The position numbers and the translations under genes were made by a program. Below, piece after piece: positions 11,749 through 22,447 of a stretch of 64,000 nucleotides of DNA; position 1 is the first letter of the stretch; each line of letters begins with the position of its first letter. This DNA comes from Oreohelix idahoensis. Lineage: Eukaryota > Mollusca > Gastropoda > Stylommatophora > Oreohelicidae. Below the pieces are notes generated by a model. It saw nothing but the letters and a program-made list of their open reading frames with translations. It had not been told where the DNA came from and did no database searches. Location: contig JAMPIV010012220.1 of assembly GCA_024509875.1 (NCBI GenBank), forward strand, positions 62,001-126,000. Direction: 5' to 3'.

Positions 11749-12550
11749 CTATTTTCTAGCCATCTGGCGCTTCAGCTGTGCGACCTCTGCTCTGAGTTGC
11801 TCCACTTCGGCGTTTCCTTCATGTGACCTGGGTGCCATTTCTTCGTCGGATGCTGTGACTGTGGCTATCCCAGCTCTTGCTGTTTGACCACTCCCAGTCC
11901 ATCTCAGAGCATCATCTCTTATGGACACAAATGATACTGCAGGCTCGTGCCGGACCCTGTCCTCCATCATTCTCCACGTCAAGTCGTCCCTTAGACTGGC
12001 AACAAACTGGTCCCTTAGCACTGTTTTGTCAAGCTTGACACCATTGGCTTTCTCCTGCGGCCCTGCTGCCTGCTCATATATCTCATGCAGCCTATGGGCA
12101 AACTCACGCACCGATTCCCGTGGCCCTTGGTATGCTGTAATAAAATAGCGCCATTAGTTCTTGGGTGCTCCTATATTCTCCATACACCCTGAGTATAGCC
12201 TGAAGCATTGCCTCCGGGTCATTGTCTCTTACTTGTATCCGCAGCTCCCTGTGGACAACTGGGGTCACACTGTCGAGGATCGCATCAGTTTGGTCCTCCT
12301 TACTCATGTAGCCGGACCTCCACGCAGCTCTAACCTCCCTTGCATAGTCCTCCGCGTTTGGCCCTGTGCGTTCTCCAAAAGTTCTCACTTTCTTGTGGGT
12401 TGACACCAACATGTACCATCCGTGTTCTGCCTGGGGCAGTGGACCTGCTACTGATCCCTCAGTTTGCACCACTGATGCACCGACCACTTGTGTTGGATCT
12501 GCATCCTCATGCTCCCCTTTGCTCGTAGCACGTGTGCTCCTTGTGGCCAT
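11749..12550 (-). pseudogene. Gypsy gag (PNMA-like capsid region), truncated
   Basis: Translation most likely starts at the ATG at 12,550-12,548 (MATRSTRATS). The capsid-like region reads VRTFGERTGPNAEDYAREV, then VYGEYRSTQELMALF, and after a frameshift near 12,135 continues ESVREFAHRLHEIYEQ. This is the layout of Ty3/gypsy and PNMA-type capsids. It ends in a short leucine-heptad coiled coil (EQLRAEVAQLKRQ) at about 11,755. The CCHC nucleocapsid expected next is missing. Confidence 0.8.
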
Positions 12551-12627
12551 CTTGCTGCAATACCGCACCGCTGAGTGTTTACAATATTTGTTCGTTTGCT
12601 GTTTGCTCAGTGTCGCTGTCTGCCTTA

Positions 12628-12645
12628 TCCTGTCGACAACGCCAA
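12628..12645 (-). promoter_or_regulatory. Candidate primer-binding site of the gypsy element
   Basis: Just inside the LTR end, the minus strand reads TTGGCGTTGTCGACAGGA, a TGG-initial sequence of the kind complementary to a tRNA 3' end. It is one or two bases from the LTR terminus. The priming tRNA was not identified. Confidence 0.55.
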
Positions 12646-12987
12646 TTGTGATAGGGTGGGGTGAGATGGTGATGATGATGTTGTGATATTTGATCACTCT
12701 CTTTTCACACTCGCAACCGACCCGATTCAACAATAAAACTCTTGATTCTAGAGGCAGGGGCTGTATTTATTTTTACAACCCATTCAGTGACTAAGAGCAC
12801 ACAGAAGCAAACATTAAACAAACCAAACACTAAACAAACAAAACACCCAGCTAGTGCTCAGTTGCTAATCCTGAAGAAGCAAAGCAACGACTGGGTAAAA
12901 TCATAATAGTTAAATAATAATACTCTCACCTGCCAAACAGTCCTTCCACGTCACCTGACACCCTCAACTATCACACATGCAAACACT

Positions 12988-13456
12988 CATGCGTGTCGTC
13001 CAATGCGACTAGTAAGGTGTTGTGCATGAGGCTGGCAATCTCACCATGTAACATAGATTGCTACCGAAACCACTACTGCAAGAGCACACACTCAGCTATC
13101 ATATACACACACACACACACACTCATGCATGTCGTCCAATGAGACTAGTACGGTGTTGTGCATGAGGCTGGCAATCTCACCATGTAACACAGATTGCTAC
13201 CGAAACCACCACTGCAAGGGCACACTCAACTATCACACACACATACTCATGCATGTCGTCAATGAGACTAGTATGGTGTTGTGCATGAGGCTGGCAACCT
13301 CACCGTGTAACAGATTGCTTCCAAAACCACTACTGCAAGAGCACACACTCAGCTATCACACACACATGCATGTCGTCCAATGAGACTAGTATGGTGTTGT
13401 GCATGAGGCTGGCAATCTCACCATGTAACACAGATTGCTACCAAAACCACTACAGC
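12988..13456 (+). repeat. Four-copy tandem repeat, period 117-136 bp, with CA runs
   Basis: Units start near 12,988, 13,124, 13,248 and 13,365. Each begins CATGC(A/G)TGTCGTC and contains GTGTTGTGCATGAGGCTGGC, then an ATTGCT(A/T)CC..AACCAC segment, then a variable CACACA run that explains the changing period. A related, more diverged unit with GAACTCATCACACGAAACAC lies near 13,748-13,800. Confidence 0.9.
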
Positions 13457-14682
13457 CCGAGCATATGAATACTTCATATGGAGGCAAACCACACTGTTGG
13501 CCCCATGCTCCCTCAGGAATGGAGAAGAGAAATATATATCTCCAAGTGAGCCCACGTGCTCTCAAACCATCCTTCACATAGCCATAATTAAATAATAATC
13601 AACTGTATGTACAACAAATACTGTCCTTAATGAGAATAAATCACCACCTCGCAGCTGGTCCATCTCAATATTCATTACTGCATTCTGAACATGACTGGTG
13701 CGCCTGGTAACAAGCGTGTCGTATACGACCCCTGATGAGGTTGGGAACTCATCACACGAAACACATCGTTACCGTCACCGAAACAACCACAGCAATCGCA
13801 TCAAAATGCTTATTGTGGGCCTGTAATGGACACCAGCTGCATTGGTGTTTCCATGCTCCGCTGGGAGCAAACAGAGAAACACCTGTCTCGACGTGCCTTA
13901 CGCACGCTCTCCAGAAATCTAAATATATATTCTCACCTCAAAGTAACCCACCAAAGATATACAGTAGAACAATCAATAATCGTGAAATACACTTAATTAC
14001 AATATCAAAGAATAAAATAAAATTACTCTTGGCTTAACAACTAGAACTAAAGTCATCACCACGGGGTCTCCCGACTGCTATCTTGATATTTTTGCTACCA
14101 TATTGATATTATCTAAATTCACGTGAAATAGCTTCATACCATATTTGCCTTTCTGATAACTGAAATAATCGCTCTTAAACTTTCACATCTATCTATCTGT
14201 TTAACTCACTAAACATTAAAACAGACTCGTGCTGAGTATAATTTCAGTCTTATAGAACAGGAATGCTAAATTCTACAAAATGCGCTAAGAATTACAGCTC
14301 ACGTGCTCTGGTCCATCTGCTACCTACACCGGTCACCTAGTCGTTTGCTCTCTCGTCTGGGCTGATACTAGGAAAGGTCGCTGCTGGCTCGCTATTTCTT
14401 TATATATACCACTAAGCCTAAACACTCAACTTAGTCCGCGCTGCGCAGATTAATTTAGCCACTTAAATGACACTCGCGATATTTGCTTTATCAGGCACGA
14501 AAACACAGATATGGCACACAATTATCAAATATAACACACGACTACCAAATATAGCACACGACTTTGCACCAAAATAAATTATTAGGCTTTATTATGGCCT
14601 TTTCATCAATCTTGAAGACTTTTTACATCCCAGCATGCTTCGCGCACATCGAAAGTATGGGCGATAAATGTGCCACTCACAA

Positions 14683-14738
14683 TGAAGGGGGAAGCTGGGG
14701 TGTCTTCCCGTGAAGGGGTAAGCCGGGTGTCTTTCCGG
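14683..14738 (+). repeat. 28-bp direct duplication with hairpin potential at the LTR end
   Basis: Two adjacent 28-bp units start TGAAGGGG at 14,683 and 14,711 and differ at a few positions. Each has complementary flanks (GGGAAG..CTTCCC in the first). They abut the outer LTR terminus. Confidence 0.7.
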
Positions 14739-14748
14739 CCCTATCACA

Positions 14749-15555
14749 TGTGTATTGGTCAATCAGAAGCGTGCATGACTGAATGAGATTTACGTGCAGC
14801 GATTTTAATTGCTTACCTGGTGGACACTTTGTATTTTTATTTCTTGTATTGTTCGCTTTATAAGTAGGTTTCTTAACTCTGTTATTTCCCCTTCCTAATC
14901 TGTTAGTGGAAGGAAAACCAGTTAAGAATCAAAGGACAAATTTCTTAATCCCCCTACCTACTAGTGTAACGTTTTTTTTCTTTTCAGGATAGATTAATCC
15001 CCTGTCGGGTTAACGTATCTATTTCTGTTAACTACCTGTCATTTTGGACTGGGTTCTTTTCATTTGTCTGTACAAGAGGGAAGGGCTTAAGGGAGATCAA
15101 TCTTCACACAACACCCCCCCTATCTTTGCATTTGTATTTTATTTTCTGTAAACCATGATTTATGCCTGTAACTTGATAGATGTTTGAGTGATTTTATTTG
15201 ATAAATAAAAGTATAAAACTTTAGCATTTGTGTTGGAATACCCAAAGCCCAAATTACCCCATATCTGTTATATTCGTAGTTTGTATTCACGTGCGTCAGT
15301 GTGTTTGAAGCACCAAATCGGTGTGATAGCTAGTGTGTGTCTGGAGACTGGCAAATAATAAGTTCGCCAGGAGAGTTTTGGAGTAGATAGAGAGACCAGA
15401 TTTTTCGTGAAAAGTCTGTCCTTACTCTCCCCAGCACTCTGTGAATCTACTATTATCCTGGCTAAACCCGTTCACTATCACAGAGCCTTCACTATCATTC
15501 TACAATCTAACGGGACCACTATCCACCAGAATTCTCTTAGGGAAAATTTACGACA
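14749..15555 (+). repeat. 5' LTR of element A, 5'-truncated
   Basis: These 807 bases align with the last 820 bases of the solo LTR at 58,945-61,516. The match is best around GAAGCACCAAATCGGTGTGA, GTGTGTCTGGA and ATTTACGACA, and weaker before about 15,000. The end ACGACA is followed by a primer-binding-like sequence, as expected for a 5' LTR. The first two thirds are missing: the break at 14,748/14,749 is the exact outer end of the gypsy LTR, so the gypsy insertion or a later deletion removed them. An AATAAA lies near 15,203. Confidence 0.8.
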
Positions 15556-15560
15556 ATAAA

Positions 15561-15644
15561 TGGCTTGCTCGTCCGAGATTTTGAGCTATTTTTGAGCTAT
15601 ATTTGATGCAATAGCATAAATGGTTAGCTCGTCTGGGATTCTGA
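15561..15644 (+). promoter_or_regulatory. Duplicated primer-binding site of element A (tRNA-Pro-like)
   Basis: Five bases after the LTR end, TGGCTTGCTCGTCCGAGAT (15,561-15,579) closely resembles the proline-tRNA primer site of many gammaretroviruses (a TGG start, then GCTCGTCCGGGAT). Sixty bases on, TGGTTAGCTCGTCTGGGAT (15,621-15,639) repeats it, each followed by TT(T/C)TGAGC. A third decayed version may follow near 15,680. The other Gmr1-like elements here have comparable sites directly after their LTRs. Confidence 0.65.
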
Positions 15645-16173
15645 GCTTCATCTGCAGAGAGTACGACAATAAATAAGGCGCTCGCCGCTAGCTAGAGTGT
15701 GAGTGATTGTCTTTGTGAGGTAGGGTATAATTTTTAAAAAGTAATTACTTCCCCTAGACAACGCCTTTTAGTATTTGGGTTTCCACACAACAATTAATAA
15801 TTATTACAGGTTTGTTTCTTTCCACAGCAGCAGGAAATTACTGTTAATAAAATATGTTACCTTTTTAATTTCTGGCAGAGAAAATTGGAGGATTTTTTAA
15901 AATAATTGATGGGATCGCGTGATTGTTTAACAGTCACAAAAGGGTTTTTTTGAAGTTAAAGAGTTGAGCTAAAGCTAAAGACGATTTGTTCTGATTTTTA
16001 AATCCAGTTAACAACGTCTCATCTCATAATTGACTTCAGAGGGTGGAGTTTTGTTGGCGGAGAATTGAAATTGAAATTTAGGAAAAAAAAATAATTTTCC
16101 TTTAAATTGTTTTATATAAATTTTTCTCTGCAGTTAGTAATAGTAGATTTTTTTCCTAGTGTTTAATTTACCA
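15645..16173 (+). other. Untranslated leader of element A, left part
   Basis: AT-rich sequence between the primer-binding site and the LINE insertion, with no coding signature. The 13 bases 16,161-16,173 (GTTTAATTTACCA) are the left copy of the LINE target-site duplication. Confidence 0.6.
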
Positions 16174-17168
16174 CAGAAATTATGTGAGGACAGCAAACCA
16201 TAAGTCAGAAGAGTTCAGGACCACCACTGGTGTAAGACAAGGTGATATCCTATCACCTTACCTCTTCATACTCCTTATGGACGATGTCATCAAGGCATGT
16301 AAGGAGAGAACAAGAAAGTATTCAGTGGGGTACTGGAAGATGAGACAGGTCTATATTTCAGAGCTGGCATTTGCTGATGATGTTGCCCTGATTGCTAAAT
16401 CAGAGGCACATCTCCAATCCAACCTGCAAGTCTGGAAGGAAGAGCTGGAGAAGAGAGGGATGGTCATAAGCAGCTCTAAAACAAAATCCATGGTGATATC
16501 ACGAGAAGAAAGAAGACATCAGATTAAGCTGGGAGAACAGGTCCTGGAGCAGGTCGACCACTTTAAATACCTCGGAGCTATTATAGACCGAAAGGGAGGC
16601 ATCAAAGAAGAGATGGCCACTCGAAAAGCAGCAGCTGGGAGACTTTTTCAGGCCATAAATAGAGGATTCCTCAGCAAGAGAGAGGTTGGTAAGAAAACGA
16701 AAATGGCTGTATACCGCTCCACCTATGTCCCAGTCTTGACATATGGATGCGAGTCATGGGCAATGACTACAACCCATAAAAGCCAGATCCAAACCTCAGA
16801 AATGAGGTATCTGAGGAAGGTGGTTGAAGTAACAAGAAGAGACATGGTCCGCAACCAGACGTTACGTCAAGGCCTAAAATGCCACCCCCTACAGACCCAA
16901 GAAGAACAGTCCCAACTAAGATGGTTTGGCCATGTCTGCAGAATGGGAGAAGATCGGCTACCACGACAAGCATGGGAAACAAAGAGCCAAGGATCCAGAC
17001 CCCGAGGACGACCCAGAGTCCGCTGGGAGGACAACATTAGACAATCTTTGAAGGACCGAGGACTAGAATGGAACCAGGCCAGGAGGAAGACAGCCGATAG
17101 AATAGTCTGGCGCTCTCTCTTCCAAACCTCTACACCTCACGGTAGAAGGGGAACGACTAAGTAAGTAA
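16174..17168 (+). mobile_element. 5'-truncated LINE inserted in the element A leader
   Basis: A 995-bp insertion carries the 3' part of a non-LTR retrotransposon and ends in a short (TAAG)n tail. GTTTAATTTACCA is found on both sides, at 16,161-16,173 and 17,169-17,181, a 13-bp target-site duplication. Variable-length duplications, 5' truncation and a simple-repeat tail are the hallmarks of target-primed reverse transcription. The insertion postdates element A. Confidence 0.93.
16184..17164 (+). CDS. LINE reverse transcriptase, C-terminal fragment
   Basis: This open frame of 326 residues begins within the RT palm: TTTGVRQGDILSPYLF is motif B, and ELAFADDVALIA is the catalytic YxDD-type box in the FADD form. 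It continues through HFKYLGAIIDRKGG and TYGCESWAM, then the C-terminal segment LRWFGHVCRM and RPRGRPRVRWEDNI. Endonuclease and N-terminal RT are absent through 5' truncation, so it is not an autonomous gene. The clade (RTE- or CR1-like) is unsettled. The frame is fully open, so the insertion may be fairly recent. The first ATG is only the first in the fragment. Confidence 0.9.
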   Translation: MRTANHKSEEFRTTTGVRQGDILSPYLFILLMDDVIKACKERTRKYSVGYWKMRQVYISELAFADDVALIAKSEAHLQSNLQVWKEELEKRGMVISSSKTKSMVISREERRHQIKLGEQVLEQVDHFKYLGAIIDRKGGIKEEMATRKAAAGRLFQAINRGFLSKREVGKKTKMAVYRSTYVPVLTYGCESWAMTTTHKSQIQTSEMRYLRKVVEVTRRDMVRNQTLRQGLKCHPLQTQEEQSQLRWFGHVCRMGEDRLPRQAWETKSQGSRPRGRPRVRWEDNIRQSLKDRGLEWNQARRKTADRIVWRSLFQTSTPHGRRGTTK

Positions 17169-17181
17169 GTTTAATTTACCA

Positions 17182-17376
17182 GTTAAGCTGGCATAGTCGC
17201 TTGCGTATGGTGTCTTAATTGACATATAATACCAGCGATAAGTTAACACAGTACAAGGTAGGAGGTATCACAAGTAAATTTATACTTGTGTTTTTCTCGT
17301 AGCGGCTTTGAGTTTTTTTCCCTTTCTGGTTTCTTCTTACTAGTTCTCTAGTCATACTACATCCTATTCTTTAACA
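17182..17376 (+). other. Element A leader, right part
   Basis: Continuation of the element A 5' untranslated region after the LINE. It has no coding signature and ends at the gag ATG (TTTAACAATGGCA). Confidence 0.6.
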
Positions 17377-18682
17377 ATGGCAGAGAGAATTAAGATGAGA
17401 TCCATCTTGAGACTGGAGGCGAAAGAATCAGGACTAGACACAGAAGCCGCAAACGCGTTCGTCAACCAGGAACTGGACATATATGACGCAAAGCAACGTA
17501 GAGCAGAAGCTGAGAGGAAAGAAGAGAAGGAGAGAGCAGAAGCTGAGAGGAAGGCAGGTAGAGAGAGAGGAGAGAAGCACAGGAGAGGGCAGATAGGAAA
17601 GAAATGAAAGAACGCCTAGTGGAACACAAGAAAATTGAGGCGGAGATGCAAGCTCGCAGGGAAATAGAGAGAGGGAGAGACAGCACGAATTGGCGCTTAA
17701 GGCTCTAGAGAGTCGGGGTGCTGCTACTTCCAGTAATGGAGAGCCGTCTTCACCCCAGTCTCAGACAATAGATCTCTCCAGCACTCAATCTGCCCAATTA
17801 ACTGTGATGTCTTTTGCTTTAGAGTCTTTTCCTAGCCCCAATGAAAAAATTGACAGCTTCCTAGAAAAATTCGAGAGGCTCGCCAATCTGTATGGGTTAT
17901 AGAGTTCCCGTTGGAGTTTTAAACTCTCAACTGCGTTGAAAGGTAATGCTTATGACGTGTACACAAAGCTGGGACCGAACCAACATGATTACGACATGCT
18001 GAAGAAGGCCTTGCTAGAGCAATTTGAGATGACCACCCGAAAGTTTCTGCAGTTGTTCAGGAACAGCCGAAAAGAGAGCACGGAAACATTTCCCCAGTTC
18101 TCTTCACGTCTCACGGGATATCTGACAAAGTGCATTGAATTATCTGAATTACCTCTTTCATATGAGGGACTACTTGAACTTGTTCTTGTGGGACAGATAA
18201 AGTCAACGTTGTCAAATGAAACCCGTAGATTTTTGGCTGAACAGGGGGCAGTCAGGCTTGAGGACATCCTCAATAAGGCCGAACGCTATAGCAATGCAAT
18301 GGCCAAACTTCCCAGCACTAAACGTAAACCCACAGATGAGCCATCTCGAAAACAAAATCTAGAGCAGTCATCCTATTCCTCTAATTCTTCTCAGCAGTAT
18401 AGCCAACGAGATAATAATACCCAAAGACCTCCCCAGGAAAAATCGAAATTCTACAAAACCCGATACCCCCAAAATAACAATTCTGATCAACCCACCAAGC
18501 CTACGTGGCAGCGCGGCCACCAAGGTCAAGGAAAAGGGAAGACCCCTACACTAGGAACGTCTGATCAGGGAAAACAAGCCGGTCCGAACCGCATCGGATG
18601 TTTGCATACAGCCTCGAAAGGTAGAGTCAAAGTCAGCGATTCTCAACCTGAGGGGGCCGACCCTCAACTCGAGGAACTGTAA
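17377..18682 (+). pseudogene. Element A gag, broken
   Basis: Translation starts MAERIKMRS, like the MAD- starts of gag in elements B, C and D. A highly charged Glu/Arg/Lys coiled coil follows (about residues 45-110; RAEAERKEEKERAEAER), then a capsid-like region matching the other copies: SFLEKFERLANLYGL, then GNAYDVYTKLG, LLEQFEM and FLAEQGAVRLEDIL. A frameshift lies near 17,600 and a TAG at 17,900-17,902. The 3' part is Gln/Asn/Ser-rich and, unlike B, C and D, has no CX2CX4HX4C zinc knuckle. Pol follows in a different frame. Confidence 0.85.
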
Positions 18683-18684
18683 TT

Positions 18685-21600
18685 TTGAACGGTACGTCAA
18701 CTACTTGTCTTTTTGACACAGGATTAAGTTTTGATTGTATTGTCGCCAGACACCTAGTCAAACCTGGTCAGGAGACAGAGGAAACCATCAAACTATGTGG
18801 AGTTTTCAAGAGTGATGCACCCAGGACGCTTCCTATCGCACAGGTAGAAATACACTCTGACATTATGGATGATCCCATCTACCCAGTTATCCTGGGATGT
18901 AGATATGTGTTTATTGGGAGACCAAAGGAGCCGATTGTGGCAGCGGTAACCACAAGAGGGCAAACTAAGAAGGAGAGGGAGCCTGCACCAAATTTGTTGC
19001 CGAATGAACTGAAGGAGGCGCAACAAAAGGACCCTACTCTGGAGCCCTACTTTAGAAAACTGCCCATGGCTAAGGACCCCAAACAGCACGGAGACATCTT
19101 TTCTAAGGATGGCATGTTGTATCGTAGAACGGGCGACCCGGACACGGGGAATAACCAGCTCCTAGTACCGACGCAGTACAGAAGCCAGATCTTAGAAATG
19201 GGGCACTCTCTTCCCTTTAGCAGACATATGGGACAAAACGCCACTATTCAGCGAATAAAAACCCACTATTGGTGGCCAGGAATGAACTCTGACATTACCA
19301 GGTATGTGAAATCCTGTGCCCAGTGCCAATGGGTAGCACCTAAGCACTTGACTCCCCCAGTACCCATGGGGCAAATGCCAATTGTGGGGACTCCATTTGA
19401 ACGGGTTGCTATCGACATCATTGGACACCTGGAAAGGACCAAAAGAAGGAACAGGTTCATCCTGACCTTAGTCGACCCTTGCACAATGTGGGCCGAAGCT
19501 GTACCGCTAACATGCACGGATTCCAAGCATGTCGCAGAAGCCTTCGTGCAAATTTTTACACGGTTGGGATTCCCTCAACAAGTTTTGACGGATAATGGAT
19601 CCCAATTCCGTAGCCTGTTAATGGAGGAGATCTTTAAGATCTTGAGGGCCAAACATATCCACACAAGTCCCTACCATCCGGCCGGAAATGGGCTCGTGGA
19701 ACGTTTTAATGGCAGCCTCACCATGATGTTACGTAAGCTGGGTCAGGAGAAACCGGAAGACTGGGACCAATATATATCTGCTGCCTTATTCACCTACAGA
19801 GAGGTCCCCCAAGAGTCTACGGGATTCCCGCCTGCTACACTTTTATTTGGCAGACCTATTAAGGGGCCACTAGAAGCCTTACTTCGGTCCCTGACAGACC
19901 AAAAGGCTGACGAGACAGTCGTCTCTGCAAGCAAATATGTATCTGAGCTCAAGGAAAGGCTAAAGCTAGGATGGGATCTAGCTAACACCAACCTTAAGAA
20001 AGCCCGCGCTAAACATGCTAAAAGATACAATAAAGCTGCAAAAGAGAGAGAACTCCAACCAGGGGACAAAGTTTTGTTGCTACTTCCAACCGGAAGCAAT
20101 AAACTGCGCATCGGATGGCAAGGGCCGTTTACCGTCCTTAAAAAGATCTCACGTACCAATTACAAGATCTCTATCAAAGGAAAGGAGAAGGTCTTCCACA
20201 TAAATTTGCTTAAGAAATATTTGGAAAGACCCGTGCCATCCTCCGAGCATCTCCTGGCTGTCGCCATAGCAACGGAAAACGAGGAAGATGATGATGGTTG
20301 CATGGAGTACCCATTGCAACCCACAGAATCCTTTAAAGATGTCAAGTTCGGCGACCATCTCTCACAGGAGCAACAAACAAAAACCAGGACGCTACTGAAG
20401 CAGTACAGTGCAGTCTTAACGGATGTACCTGGTCGAACAAATCTCATCAAATTTGACATGAAATTAACAAACGAGACCCCTGTTCGTACCAGAGTTTACC
20501 CCATCCCGTATGCTAAAGCTGATGCACTTCGCGGAGAAATAGACAAGCTGCGCCAAGCAGGAATTATTATTGAGTCTACATCTCCTTATAGTTCGAGTGT
20601 AGTACTGTTACAGAAGCCCAATAAGGAAGTTCGGCTGTGTATAGATTACCGGTTGCTAAACGCTGTAACGGAATTCCAGCCCGAACCTCTCCAAACTGTT
20701 TCTGAGTTGTTCACCAAGCTTAGCAAAGCAACAATTTTCTCTAAGATTGACCTGAGTAAAGGTTATTACCAAATACCGGTCAAGGAGGAAGTTAAACCTT
20801 TGTTAGCTTTCAGCACTAGTGAAGGACATTACACATTTAATGTAATGCATTTCGGATTGCATAACAAACCATGAGTATTCACTAGGATGATGAGAAGGCT
20901 ATTAGAACCTATGCAAAGTCCCCATATCCATAATTTCATGGATGACAGTTTAATGGCATCGGAAACCTATGAAGAACATATTGCTACGGTTGCTATGCTC
21001 CTCAGGAGACTACAGGAAACTGGTCTCACAGCCAGACCTAGCAAATGTCTCATCGGATTTGAAAAGCTGGACTTCCTGGGGCATACTATTTCTCACGGCT
21101 GTAGTTGGCCTGTTAAGAAGAACATCGAGAAAATAGTTGCAGCAAAAAGGCCCCGAACCAAGAAAAACATTCGGTCATTCTTATCACTATGCGCCTACTA
21201 TCAGAAATACACCCAGAACTTCAACAGACTGACAGCACCTCTGACTGACCTCACAAAGAAAGGTTGTCCTGATAAGGTCACTTGGGATCAAAAGTGCGAA
21301 CAGGCATACAGCACTTTAAAAGGACAGTTGTCGGCATACCCCATTCTGAGGTTACCTGATATCAAGAAACCTTTCGTATTACGAGTTGACGCGTCAGGTC
21401 TTGGCATTGGGTCAACATTGCTTCAAGCCGATGACAGTGACCCGAATCTGCTATTTCCAGTTGCTCATGGCAGCCGAAAGTTAAATAAGGCTGAACGCAA
21501 CTACAGTGTCATTGAAAGAGAATGTCTCGCTCTGAATCATGGCATCAGACGCCATCATGAGTTTCTCTATGGAACTTCTTTCACGGTGCAAACAGACCAT

Positions 21601-21825
21601 GCTCCATTAGCTTTTCTTGGTGCCAATAAGGAATTCAACGCAAGGATAATGCGCTGGGCCTTGTTGTTAAGTGTTTATTCCTTCAAAGTGGAATAAATTC
21701 TAGGAAAACAGAATGTCGGAGCTGACTTCATGAGTAGAAACTGGACTTTGGAGAAAGAGGAGGAAGTTGAGCATACCAATCATCCAAAAGCTACCAATCA
21801 GGGGCAGCTTCATTGTCAGGAATGA
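18685..21825 (+). pseudogene. Element A pol: protease-integrase-RT-RNase H (Gmr1-like order)
   Basis: Domains in order are: aspartic protease (CLFDTGLSFD); integrase zinc domain (HMGQ..TIQRIKTHYWWPG, CAQCQ); integrase DDE core (AIDIIGHL, LTDNGSQF, GLVERFNG, all three acids present); a GPY/F-like module (IGWQGPFTVLKKIS..NYKI); RT (RLCIDYRLLN, KIDLSKGYYQIP, HNFMDDSLMA); and RNase H (VLRVDASGLGIGSTLL, QTDHAPL), ending GADFMSRN. Integrase lies before RT, as in Ty1/copia and in Gmr1-type gypsy elements. The frame carries two in-frame stops: TGA at 20,872-20,874, where relatives have Ser, and TAA at 21,694-21,696. There is no frameshift inside pol. The YxDD box is FMDD. Confidence 0.93.
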
Positions 21826-21850
21826 AACATGAAAACGAGTTCCATGTCTC

Positions 21851-21865
21851 AAAAAAGGGGACGAT
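21851..21865 (+). promoter_or_regulatory. Polypurine tract of element A
   Basis: AAAAAAGGGGACGAT lies directly before the TG that opens the 3' LTR, about 25 bases after the pol stop. This is where plus-strand DNA synthesis is primed in LTR retroelements. Confidence 0.75.
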
Positions 21866-22447
21866 TGTGACGGACATCTCAGCTTCCCTGAAAGTTGGAT
21901 GACAGGGTATTTTCGTTCGTATAACATTAGAACCCTGAACATTTGTTGTAACTTTTCATCAGCCTGGAACGTTCCACCTGGGCTCATTAAGTATACAATC
22001 AAAGACACTGAGAAATCTAAGAGTGAACGAAGCTAGTTCTCATCAGCATTTCGCATCTCGGTGCGAACCACAGGAAACGCTAGCAGTCAAAGGCAGGGGT
22101 GGTCCATAGAACAGGGAAAGCAGAGTCTCGCCAGTTTTTCACATCCCAGCGTGAACAGCAGAAGAGCTCGCAGTCAAAGACGGACGGGGAAAGACGTAGA
22201 GGTGGCGTGAGATAAGGCAAGACGATCCCCAGAACAGAAGCTAGTTTCTCACAGAAATTTCTCATCTCCGTGTGAACACTGAACCGCTCACAAGATGGAC
22301 CAGAGTGGTCAGAAGAAAGCGGAGGCAGCGAACAGGAATAAAGAAGCCAGGGACGGCATGTCTGTTAACACGACGGCTAGAAACCTTGATTCTTCCTGGG
22401 TTCTTAAGAGGCGCGAAAATCTAACATGTCCCACTCATCTTGCATTC
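21866..22447 (+). repeat. 3' LTR of element A, left part (interrupted)
   Basis: It begins TGTGACGGACATCTCAGC and aligns with the start of the solo LTR at 58,945 (TGTCACAGACGAACTCAGC). At 22,443-22,447 (CATTC) it is cut by the B-C-D array and it resumes at 47,185. In the solo LTR the two halves are continuous (CTCATCTTTAATTC then the ATATATACAGA segment, about 59,535-59,565). Confidence 0.85.

Larger units (their letters stand above)
7975..14748 (-). mobile_element. Decayed Ty3/gypsy LTR retrotransposon (standard RT-RNaseH-IN order)
   Basis: Reading right to left it holds a 2.1-kb 5' LTR (12,647-14,748), a primer-binding site, gag, RT, RNase H, an integrase zinc-binding segment, the integrase C-terminal part and a last in-frame reading frame. 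RT precedes integrase, the normal Ty3/gypsy order and the opposite of the elements to its right. Several frameshifts occur, and two blocks are missing: nucleocapsid plus protease, and the integrase catalytic core. No 3' LTR was recognised, so 7975 is only the end of the last reading frame. Confidence 0.85.
12647..14748 (-). repeat. 5' LTR of the minus-strand gypsy element, 2.1 kb
   Basis: On the minus strand the segment begins TGTGATAGGG (14,748-14,739) and ends CCCTATCACA (12,656-12,647), a perfect 10-bp inverted terminal match. It is followed at once by a primer-binding-like sequence and then gag. It contains a four-copy tandem repeat and AT-rich DNA with no genes. Only one copy was found, so the LTR call rests on its ends and context. 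Confidence 0.75.

Noticed and set aside
12960..13470. CRISPR-like array
   Set aside because: Repeat units are 117-136 bp and directly adjacent with CA microsatellite, not short repeats with unique spacers. The context is an animal LTR.
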